DNA of 64,000 bases from Pythium myriotylum (taxonomy: Eukaryota; Oomycota; Peronosporomycetes; Pythiales; Pythiaceae), in NCBI GenBank assembly GCA_023091665.1, contig JALJCQ010000013.1:2790001-2854000 (forward strand), read 5' to 3'. The notes under the pieces were generated by a model, which saw only the letters and a program-made list of their open reading frames with translations, ran no database searches and was not told the origin of the DNA. A program made the translations under genes and the position numbers. Below are positions 31,301 through 32,027 of the stretch, piece after piece. The stretch's first letter is position 1; each line of letters begins with the position of its first letter.

Positions 31301-31794
31301 TTGCCATGTCAGGCGCCGTCACAGCGTCGAGCACAGTGTCCATGACAGGCGCCGTGACCATGTCGAGCACGGTGACTATGACGTCGACCAGCACGGTGGC
31401 GATCAGCGGTCCACTGACTACAGGTAGCACGGTGACCATGAACGGGGCGCTGACTACAGCGAGTGGGAGTGCAGCGACCTTCAACGGCCCCGTGACCACG
31501 GCTGGCACGGTGGCCATGAACGGCGCCGTGACGGCCAGCAGTTCCGTGACCCTGAACGGCGCCGTGACAGCAGCGAGCACTGTCTCGATCGGCGGGGACG
31601 CCACCATGAGCGGTGCTCTCAGCGTGAGCGGTACGTTGACGACGTCGGGCGAAGTGGTGCTCAGCGGCAGCGGGACCGCACCGTCGTCGGCGTACATGGC
31701 TTGCGCCGAGGGCACGATCCGGTTCGACTCGTCCTACATCTACGTCTGCTACACGGCCGACACGTGGAAGCGCGTGGCGCTATCGGCGTTCTAG
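1..31794 (+). CDS. Giant Gly/Ser/Thr-rich repeat protein, 5' end missing
   Basis: The frame is open from base 1 (codons start at 1) and ends with TAG at 31792-31794, giving at least 10,597 residues without an intron. No ATG start lies near the left edge, so the N-terminus is outside the window. The protein is built from short strands of the type G-G-S-I-x-L-x-x-G-x-G about every 13-17 residues, which suggests a beta-solenoid, grouped into 423- or 419-residue super-repeats (1-28380), two 196-residue repeats (28381-29556), a unique solenoid part (to about 31160), about 12-residue T/S/V/M repeats (about 31240-31660) and a C-terminal domain ending in TWKRVALSAF. The only cysteines I see are two near the C-terminus. 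I do not recognise a family. An extracellular structural or adhesive role is inferred from composition. Large repetitive storage or adhesive glycoproteins are known from oomycete zoospore vesicles, but the repeat lengths I recall for them (about 534 residues) differ. Confidence 0.85.
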   Translation, partial: GASSATSSTGGKVSVSSGVGSAGNSGDVSVVTSDGGSSGVSGMLSLRTGAATSGAVGDVVVSTGASTGGNGGSIGLSVGAGNSGDGGSIDLQSGDQVGSSGKGGAITLTGGVGVTTGGSISLASGAGRTTTSGDISLSTSTSGSNGVSGSVSLLSGSSSKGSSGSVAVSSGVSTGGSGGAISLSVGTGNTGVGGSISLSAGDSVSSGTPASVSGTGGAVSVVSGRGMSSTSGAITLATGASGTSGLSGLVSVSTGSATGDSSGGLLIGSGSSVGGAGGSVQVTVGTGSVGTGGKVSLTAGESSDASPPPSVPAGSPPASPIAGGAVELTGGVGKSLGGAITLTSGGSAAKSGDISVQSASAPASPVTTGVSGAVKLGSGSSKSGPSGSLTLSSGTASQGKGGDITLSVGSGDTGTGGDVLVSAGASSATSSTGGKVSVSSGVGSAGNSGDVSVVTSDGGSSGVSGMLSLRTGAATSGAVGDVVVSTGASTGGNGGSIGLSVGAGNSGDGGSIDLQSGDQVGSSGKGGAITLTGGVGVTTGGSISLASGAGRTTTSGDISLSTSTSGSNGVSGSVSLLSGSSSKGSSGSVAVSSGVSTGGSGGAISLSVGTGNTGVGGSISLSAGDSVSSGTPASVSGTGGAVSVVSGRGMSSTSGAITLATGASGTSGLSGLVSVSTGSATGDSSGGLLIGSGSSVGGAGGSVQVTVGTGSVGTGGKVSLTAGESSDASPPPSVPAGSPPASPIAGGAVELTGGVGKSLGGAITLTSGGSAAKSGDISVQSASAPASPVTTGVSGAVKLGSGSSKSGPSGSLTLSSGTASQGKGGDITLSVGSGDTGTGGDVLVSAGASSATSSTGGKVSVSSGVGSAGNSGDVSVVTSDGGSSGVSGMLSLRTGAATSGAVGDVVVSTGASTGGNGGSIGLSVGAGNSGDGGSIDLQSGDQVGSSGKGGAITLTGGVGVTTGGSISLASGAGRTTTSGDISLSTSTSGSNGVSGSVSLLSGSSSKGSSGSVAVSSGVSTGGSGGAISLSVGTGNTGVGGSISLSAGDSVSSGTPASVSGTGGAVSVVSGRGMSSTSGAITLATGASGTSGLSGLVSVSTGSATGDSSGGLLIGSGSSVGGAGGSVQVTVGTGSVGTGGKVSLTAGESSDASPPPSVPAGSPPASPIAGGAVELTGGVGKSLGGAITLTSGGSAAKSGDISVQSASAPASPVTTGVSGAVKLGSGSSKSGPSGSLTLSSGTASQGKGGDITLSVGSGDTGTGGDVLVSAGASSATSSTGGKVSVSSGVGSAGNSGDVSVVTSDGGSSGVSGMLSLRTGAATSGAVGDVVVSTGASTGGNGGSIGLSVGAGNSGDGGSIDLQSGDQVGSSGKGGAITLTGGVGVTTGGSISLASGAGRTTTSGDISLSTSTSGSNGVSGSVSLLSGSSSKGSSGSVAVSSGVSTGGSGGAISLSVGTGNTGVGGSISLSAGDSVSSGTPASVSGTGGAVSVVSGRGMSSTSGAITLATGASGTSGLSGLVSVSTGSATGDSSGGLLIGSGSSVGGAGGSVQVTVGTGSVGTGGKVSLTAGESSDASPPPSVPAGSPPASPIAGGAVELTGGVGKSLGGAITLTSGGSAAKSGDISVQSASAPASPVTTGVSGAVKLGSGSSKSGPSGSLTLSSGTASQGKGGDITLSVGSGDTGTGGDVLVSAGASSATSSTGGKVSVSSGVGSAGNSGDVSVVTSDGGSSGVSGMLSLRTGAATSGAVGDVVVSTGASTGGNGGSIGLSVGAGNSGDGGSIDLQSGDQVGSSGKGGAITLTGGVGVTTGGSISLASGAGRTTTSGDISLSTSTSGSNGVSGSVSLLSGSSSKGSSGSVAVSSGVSTGGSGGAISLSVGTGNTGVGGSISLSAGDSVSSGTPASVSGTGGAVSVVSGRGMSSTSGAITLATGASGTSGLSGLVSVSTGSATGDSSGGLLIGSGSSVGGAGGSVQVTVGTGSVGTGGKVSLTAGESSDASPPPSVPAGSPPASPIAGGAVELTGGVGKSLGGAITLTSGGSAAKSGDISVQSASAPASPVTTGVSGAVKLGSGSSKSGPSGSLTLSSGTASQGKGGDITLSVGSGNTGTGGDVLVSAGASSATSSTGGKVSVSSGVGSAGNSGDVSVVTSDGGSSGVSGMLSLRTGAATSGAVGDVVVSTGASTGGNGGSIGLSVGAGNSGDGGSIDLQSGDQVGSSGKGGAITLTGGVGVTTGGSISLASGAGRTTTSGDISLSTSTSGSNGVSGSVSLLSGSSSKGSSGSVAVSSGVSTGGSGGAISLSVGTGNTGVGGSISLSAGDSVSSGTPASVSGTGGAVSVVSGRGMSSTSGAITLATGASGTSGLSGLVSVSTGSATGDSSGGLLIGSGSSVGGAGGSVQVTVGTGSVGTGGKVSLTAGESSDASPPPSVPAGSPPASPIAGGAVELTGGVGKSLGGAITLTSGGSAAKSGDISVQSASAPASPVTTGVSGAVKLGSGSSKSGPSGSLTLSSGTASQGKGGDITLSVGSGDTGTGGDVLVSAGASSATSSTGGKVSVSSGVGSAGNSGDVSVVTSDGGSSGVSGMLSLRTGAATSGAVGDVVVSTGASTGGNGGSIGLSVGAGNSGDGGSIDLQSGDQVGSSGKGGAITLTGGVGVTTGGSISLASGAGRTTTSGDISLSTSTSGSNGVSGSVSLLSGSSSKGSSGSVAVSSGVSTGGSGGAISLSVGTGNTGVGGSISLSAGDSVSSGTPASVSGTGGAVSVVSGRGMSSTSGAITLATGASGTSGLSGLVSVSTGSATGDSSGGLLIGSGSSVGGAGGSVQVTVGTGSVGTGGKVSLTAGESSDASPPPSVPAGSPPASPIAGGAVELTGGVGKSLGGAITLTSGGSAAKSGDISVQSASAPASPVTTGVSGAVKLGSGSSKSGPSGSLTLSSGTASQGKGGDITLSVGSGDTGTGGDVLVSAGASSATSSTGGKVSVSSGVGSAGNSGDVSVVTSDGGSSGVSGMLSLRTGAATSGAVGDVVVSTGASTGGNGGSIGLSVGAGNSGDGGSIDLQSGDQVGSSGKGGAITLTGGVGVTTGGSISLASGAGRTTTSGDISLSTSTSGSNGVSGSVSLLSGSSSKGSSGSVAVSSGVSTGGSGGAISLSVGTGNTGVGGSISLSAGDSVSSGTPASVSGTGGAVSVVSGRGMSSTSGAITLATGASGTSGLSGLVSVSTGSATGDSSGGLLIGSGSSVGGAGGSVQVTVGTGSVGTGGKVSLTAGESSDASPPPSVPAGSPPASPIAGGAVELTGGVGKSLGGAITLTSGGSAAKSGDISVQSASAPASPVTTGVSGAVKLGSGSSKSGPSGSLTLSSGTASQGKGGDITLSVGSGDTGTGGDVLVSAGASSATSSTGGKVSVSSGVGSAGNSGDVSVVTSDGGSSGVSGMLSLRTGAATSGAVGDVVVSTGASTGGNGGSIGLSVGAGNSGDGGSIDLQSGDQVGSSGKGGAITLTGGVGVTTGGSISLASGAGRTTTSGDISLSTSTSGSNGVSGSVSLLSGSSSKGSSGSVAVSSGVSTGGSGGAISLSVGSGSVGPGGGISLLAGDSSAAAGSTGTGGSISVVSGRGVSSTSGAIALATGTGGTAGASGGVRVSSGSASAGSSGSVSISSGASTLGAGGSVSLSVGSGNTGSGGKVSLIGGDSTDTTVATPVAGGAVELTGGTGVTTGGAITVTSGAGATTSGAVNIQSASAPAAGTTGVSGAVKLSSGSSTSGSSGSVTLASGPSTGTTGGATGKGGDIVLSVGSGSTSGAGGDVLVTAGASTFTTAGSATGGKVSVSSGESSAGNSGDVLVKTSAAGSSGVSGMLGLRTGAATSGAVGDVVVSTGASTGGNGGSIGLSVGAGNSGDGGSIDLQSGDQVGSSGKGGAITLTGGVGVTTGGSISLASGAGRTTTSGDISLSTSTSGSNGVSGSVSLLSGSSSKGSSGSVAVSSGVSTGGSGGAISLSVGTGNTGVGGSISLSAGDSVSSGTPASVSGTGGAVSVVSGRGMSSTSGAITLATGASGTSGLSGLVSVSTGSATGDSSGGLLIGSGSSVGGAGGSVQVTVGTGSVGTGGKVSLTAGESSDASPPPSVPAGSPPASPIAGGAVELTGGVGKSLGGAITLTSGGSAAKSGDISVQSASAPASPVTTGVSGAVKLGSGSSKSGPSGSLTLSSGTASQGKGGDITLSVGSGDTGTGGDVLVSAGASSATSSTGGKVSVSSGVGSAGNSGDVSVVTSDGGSSGVSGMLSLRTGAATSGAVGDVVVSTGASTGGNGGSIGLSVGAGNSGDGGSIDLQSGDQVGSSGKGGAITLTGGVGVTTGGSISLASGAGRTTTSGDISLSTSTSGSNGVSGSVSLLSGSSSKGSSGSVAVSSGVSTGGSGGAISLSVGTGNTGVGGSISLSAGDSVSSGTPASVSGTGGAVSVVSGRGMSSTSGAITLATGASGTSGLSGLVSVSTGSATGDSSGGLLIGSGSSVGGAGGSVQVTVGTGSVGTGGKVSLTAGESSDASPPPSVPAGSPPASPIAGGAVELTGGVGKSLGGAITLTSGGSAAKSGDISVQSASAPASPVTTGVSGAVKLGSGSSKSGPSGSLTLSSGTASQGKGGDITLSVGSGDTGTGGDVLVSAGASSATSSTGGKVSVSSGVGSAGNSGDVSVVTSDGGSSGVSGMLSLRTGAATSGAVGDVVVSTGASTGGNGGSIGLSVGAGNSGDGGSIDLQSGDQVGSSGKGGAITLTGGVGVTTGGSISLASGAGRTTTSGDISLSTSTSGSNGVSGSVSLLSGSSSKGSSGSVAVSSGVSTGGSGGAISLSVGSGSVGPGGGISLLAGDSSAAAGSTGTGGSISVVSGRGVSSTSGAIALATGTGGTAGASGGVRVSSGSASAGSSGSVSISSGASTLGAGGSVSLSVGSGNTGSGGKVSLIGGDSTDTTVATPVAGGAVELTGGTGVTTGGAITVTSGAGATTSGAVNIQSASAPAAGTTGVSGAVKLSSGSSTSGSSGSVTLASGPSTGTTGGATGKGGDIVLSVGSGSTSGAGGDVLVTAGASTFTTAGSATGGKVSVSSGESSAGNSGDVLVKTSAAGSSGVSGMLSLRTGAATSGAVGDVVVSTGASTGGNGGSIGLSVGAGNSGDGGSIDLQSGDQVGSSGKGGAITLTGGVGVTTGGSISLASGAGRTTTSGDISLSTSTSGSNGVSGSVSLLSGSSSKGSSGSVAVSSGVSTGGSGGAISLSVGTGNTGVGGSISLSAGDSVSSGTPASVSGTGGAVSVVSGRGMSSTSGAITLATGASGTSGLSGLVSVSTGSATGDSSGGLLIGSGSSVGGAGGSVQVTVGTGSVGTGGKVSLTAGESSDASPPPSVPAGSPPASPIAGGAVELTGGVGKSLGGAITLTSGGSAAKSGDISVQSASAPASPVTTGVSGAVKLGSGSSKSGPSGSLTLSSGTASQGKGGDITLSVGSGDTGTGGDVLVSAGASSATSSTGGKVSVSSGVGSAGNSGDVSVVTSDGGSSGVSGMLSLRTGAATSGAVGDVVVSTGASTGGNGGSIGLSVGAGNSGDGGSIDLQSGDQVGSSGKGGAITLTGGVGVTTGGSISLASGAGRTTTSGDISLSTSTSGSNGVSGSVSLLSGSSSKGSSGSVAVSSGVSTGGSGGAISLSVGTGNTGVGGSISLSAGDSVSSGTPASVSGTGGAVSVVSGRGMSSTSGAITLATGASGTSGLSGLVSVSTGSATGDSSGGLLIGSGSSVGGAGGSVQVTVGTGSVGTGGKVSLTAGESSDASPPPSVPAGSPPASPIAGGAVELTGGVGKSLGGAITLTSGGSAAKSGDISVQSASAPASPVTTGVSGAVKLGSGSSKSGPSGSLTLSSGTASQGKGGDITLSVGSGDTGTGGDVLVSAGASSATSSTGGKVSVSSGVGSAGNSGDVSVVTSDGGSSGVSGMLSLRTGAATSGAVGDVVVSTGASTGGNGGSIGLSVGAGNSGDGGSIDLQSGDQVGSSGKGGAITLTGGVGVTTGGSISLASGAGRTTTSGDISLSTSTSGSNGVSGSVSLLSGSSSKGSSGSVAVSSGVSTGGSGGAISLSVGTGNTGVGGSISLSAGDSVSSGTPASVSGTGGAVSVVSGRGMSSTSGAITLATGASGTSGLSGLVSVSTGSATGDSSGGLLIGSGSSVGGAGGSVQVTVGTGSVGTGGKVSLTAGESSDASPPPSVPAGSPPASPIAGGAVELTGGVGKSLGGAITLTSGGSAAKSGDISVQSASAPASPVTTGVSGAVKLGSGSSKSGPSGSLTLSSGTASQGKGGDITLSVGSGDTGTGGDVLVSAGASSATSSTGGKVSVSSGVGSAGNSGDVSVVTSDGGSSGVSGMLSLRTGAATSGAVGDVVVSTGASTGGNGGSIGLSVGAGNSGDGGSIDLQSGDQVGSSGKGGAITLTGGVGVTTGGSISLASGAGRTTTSGDISLSTSTSGSNGVSGSVSLLSGSSSKGSSGSVAVSSGVSTGGSGGAISLSVGSGSVGPGGGISLLAGDSSAAAGSTGTGGSISVVSGRGVSSTSGAIALATGTGGTAGASGGVRVSSGSASAGSSGSVSISSGASTLGAGGSVSLSVGSGNTGSGGKVSLIGGDSTDTTVATPVAGGAVELTGGTGVTTGGAITVTSGAGATTSGAVNIQSASAPAAGTTGVSGAVKLSSGSSTSGSSGSVTLASGPSTGTTGGATGKGGDIVLSVGSGSTSGAGGDVLVTAGASTFTTAGSATGGKVSVSSGESSAGNSGDVLVKTSAAGSSGVSGMLSLRTGAATSGAVGDVVVSTGASTGGNGGSIGLSVGAGNSGDGGSIDLQSGDQVGSSGKGGAITLTGGVGVTTGGSISLASGAGRTTTSGDISLSTSTSGSNGVSGSVSLLSGSSSKGSSGSVAVSSGVSTGGSGGAISLSVGSGSVGPGGGISLLAGDSSAAAGSTGTGGSISVVSGRGVSSTSGAIALATGTGGTAGASGGVRVSSGSASAGSSGSVSISSGASTLGAGGSVSLSVGSGNTGSGGKVSLIGGDSTDTTVATPVAGGAVELTGGTGVTTGGAITVTSGAGATTSGAVNIQSASAPAAGTTGVSGAVKLSSGSSTSGSSGSVTLASGPSTGTTGGATGKGGDIVLSVGSGSTSGAGGDVLVTAGASTFTTAGSATGGKVSVSSGESSAGNSGDVLVKTSAAGSSGVSGMLSLRTGAATSGAVGDVVVSTGASTGGNGGSIGLSVGAGNSGDGGSIDLQSGDQVGSSGKGGAITLTGGVGVTTGGSISLASGAGRTTTSGDISLSTSTSGSNGVSGSVSLLSGSSSKGSSGSVAVSSGVSTGGSGGAISLSVGTGNTGVGGSISLSAGDSVSSGTPASVSGTGGAVSVVSGRGMSSTSGAITLATGASGTSGLSGLVSVSTGSATGDSSGGLLIGSGSSVGGAGGSVQVTVGTGSVGTGGKVSLTAGESSDASPPPSVPAGSPPASPIAGGAVELTGGVGKSLGGAITLTSGGSAAKSGDISVQSASAPASPVTTGVSGAVKLGSGSSKSGPSGSLTLSSGTASQGKGGDITLSVGSGDTGTGGDVLVSAGASSATSSTGGKVSVSSGVGSAGNSGDVSVVTSDGGSSGVSGMLSLRTGAATSGAVGDVVVSTGASTGGNGGSIGLSVGAGNSGDGGSIDLQSGDQVGSSGKGGAITLTGGVGVTTGGSISLASGAGRTTTSGDISLSTSTSGSNGVSGSVSLLSGSSSKGSSGSVAVSSGVSTGGSGGAISLSVGSGSVGPGGGISLLAGDSSAAAGSTGTGGSISVVSGRGVSSTSGAIALATGTGGTAGASGGVRVSSGSASAGSSGSVSISSGASTLGAGGSVSLSVGSGNTGSGGKVSLIGGDSTDTTVATPVAGGAVELTGGTGVTTGGAITVTSGAGATTSGAVNIQSASAPAAGTTGVSGAVKLSSGSSTSGSSGSVTLASGPSTGTTGGATGKGGDIVLSVGSGSTSGAGGDVLVTAGASTFTTAGSATGGKVSVSSGESSAGNSGDVLVKTSAAGSSGVSGMLSLRTGAATSGAVGDVVVSTGASTGGNGGSIGLSVGAGNSGDGGSIDLQSGDQVGSSGKGGAITLTGGVGVTTGGSISLASGAGRTTTSGDISLSTSTSGSNGVSGSVSLLSGSSSKGSSGSVAVSSGVSTGGSGGAISLSVGTGNTGVGGSISLSAGDSVSSGTPASVSGTGGAVSVVSGRGMSSTSGAITLATGASGTSGLSGLVSVSTGSATGDSSGGLLIGSGSSVGGAGGSVQVTVGTGSVGTGGKVSLTAGESSDASPPPSVPAGSPPASPIAGGAVELTGGVGKSLGGAITLTSGGSAAKSGDISVQSASAPASPVTTGVSGAVKLGSGSSKSGPSGSLTLSSGTASQGKGGDITLSVGSGDTGTGGDVLVSAGASSATSSTGGKVSVSSGVGSAGNSGDVSVVTSDGGSSGVSGMLSLRTGAATSGAVGDVVVSTGASTGGNGGSIGLSVGAGNSGDGGSIDLQSGDQVGSSGKGGAITLTGGVGVTTGGSISLASGAGRTTTSGDISLSTSTSGSNGVSGSVSLLSGSSSKGSSGSVAVSSGVSTGGSGGAISLSVGSGSVGPGGGISLLAGDSSAAAGSTGTGGSISVVSGRGVSSTSGAIALATGTGGTAGASGGVRVSSGSASAGSSGSVSISSGASTLGAGGSVSLSVGSGNTGSGGKVSLIGGDSTDTTVATPVAGGAVELTGGTGVTTGGAITVTSGAGATTSGAVNIQSASAPAAGTTGVSGAVKLSSGSSTSGSSGSVTLASGPSTGTTGGATGKGGDIVLSVGSGSTSGAGGDVLVTAGASTFTTAGSATGGKVSVSSGESSAGNSGDVLVKTSAAGSSGVSGMLSLRTGAATSGAVGDVVVSTGASTGGNGGSIGLSVGAGNSGDGGSIDLQSGDQVGSSGKGGAITLTGGVGVTTGGSISLASGAGRTTTSGDISLSTSTSGSNGVSGSVSLLSGSSSKGSSGSVAVSSGVSTGGSGGAISLSVGTGNTGVGGSISLSAGDSVSSGTPASVSGTGGAVSVVSGRGMSSTSGAITLATGASGTSGLSGLVSVSTGSATGDSSGGLLIGSGSSVGGAGGSVQVTVGTGSVGTGGKVSLTAGESSDASPPPSVPAGSPPASPIAGGAVELTGGVGKSLGGAITLTSGGSAAKSGDISVQSASAPASPVTTGVSGAVKLGSGSSKSGPSGSLTLSSGTASQGKGGDITLSVGSGDTGTGGDVLVSAGASSATSSTGGKVSVSSGVGSAGNSGDVSVVTSDGGSSGVSGMLSLRTGAATSGAVGDVVVSTGASTGGNGGSIGLSVGAGNSGDGGSIDLQSGDQVGSSGKGGAITLTGGVGVTTGGSISLASGAGRTTTSGDISLSTSTSGSNGVSGSVSLLSGSSSKGSSGSVAVSSGVSTGGSGGSIILSVGLGDTGTGGSIKLNAGGSSQTGGSIELTSGTSTAASSGAVVVQSAAVGGTSAVSGKLSLVTGASTAGTSGSISVQSGASSGGAGGSVTVSVGDGSTTGGPVSVSGGKGLSGNGGSASLTGGAGSVAGGAAWLTSGASTGTTSGAVSGDVSVTSALSRSSGGAVVASGDASSGSSGTVTVRSGASTSGSGGSIILSVGLGDTGTGGSIKLNAGGSSQTGGSIELTSGTSTAASSGAVVVQSAAVGGTSAVSGKLSLVTGASTAGTSGSISVQSGASSGGAGGSVTVSVGDGSTTGGPVSVSGGKGLSGNGGSASLTGGAGSVAGGAAWLTSGASTGTTSGAVSGDVSVTSALSRSSGGAVVASGDASSGSSGTVTVRSGASTSGSGGSIILSVGLGDTGAGGSVTITSGGSTAAIGGKIDILSVAGLSKSSGDVTMRSGATTGGGVSGNANFGSGTSSAGTSGAVSLISGASVGGVGGDVTVGVGSGNTGVGGLLSLYAGNTTAAATGGSLSLSSGAGGTQGGTLTLSAGYGGTATGGSILLKSGASGVSSTGDVTIATPDIATGGSGSTGAISLTTGVSTNGLGGAITLSVGDGASTAGSALTLRAGLTTFSTGKGGLLSLAAGQGASGGKVSILGGVGTASTGAGGEVEITSGASTVASSGTMAIASGNGMSSGTLTLRSGTSTNGATGGVTIESGAATGGASGSFSAGAGLSSSAAGGETKIYGGQGATTGGKLTLSSGAGGSGASGSIEISTGLSTSAASGDITIKTANATSTSSGAISIMSGTGGGAVTLSVGDASVSNGGGLAMSAGKTTKADGVGGGVSITAGDGGSTGGDVTISSGGGTTSGGSLTLRIGVGSTAGKLFVQTSTSTNLMQLSSSLFDVSSSAVALHATASTLALSAGSSVTISSATSTTLTGAPVHVDSHDFHVSQDGSVDVFYVTASTGQVTMTGPVTMSGALTASSTVAMSGAVTASSTVSMTGAVTMSSTVTMTSTSTVAISGPLTTGSTVTMNGALTTASGSAATFNGPVTTAGTVAMNGAVTASSSVTLNGAVTAASTVSIGGDATMSGALSVSGTLTTSGEVVLSGSGTAPSSAYMACAEGTIRFDSSYIYVCYTADTWKRVALSAF
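10711..26700 (+). repeat. Six B-type cassettes interspersed in the array
   Basis: B cassettes lie at 10711-11532, 14506-15327, 19570-20391, 20827-21648, 23353-24174 and 25879-26700. They begin just after the constant block with codons for S-G-S-V-G-P-G-G-G-I and end with K-T-S-A-A-G-S-S-G-V-S-G. They align to A cassettes at the level of the short solenoid repeats but are clearly diverged at the nucleotide level, whereas the B copies look essentially identical to each other. The first eight cassettes of the window are all A; B appears only downstream. Confidence 0.9.
28381..29594 (+). repeat. 588-bp coding tandem repeat, two full copies plus a 38-bp third start
   Basis: Copy 1 is 28381-28968 and copy 2 is 28969-29556; I see no differences between them. 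A third copy begins at 29557 with the same ggttctattattctatcggt start and diverges after about 29594. Each copy encodes 196 residues in the frame of the giant CDS, including one of its rare tryptophans (GAAWLTSG). Codon usage is less G/C-ending than in the 1269-bp array (for example attattctatcg and aagttaaat), so this block has a different history from the upstream array. Confidence 0.9.
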
Positions 31795-32027
31795 ACGCGG
31801 CGAGCGATGGGTAGTTGCATATTTGCATGGTTGCATGGAGTAGGTAGGAAGAAAAGGGAGAAACTCATAAACAGAATCCAAATACATATAGCCTGCATCT
31901 TCAACATGGACGGTTGGCGTCGTGGGAGAGGGTCTTCTAATGAGAACGAATGTATCCATGGGGAGCTCTATTGAGGCGATGGGGTGGACGGCGTCCCGTT
32001 TCCCCCTCTTCCATTTCAAATCCCACG

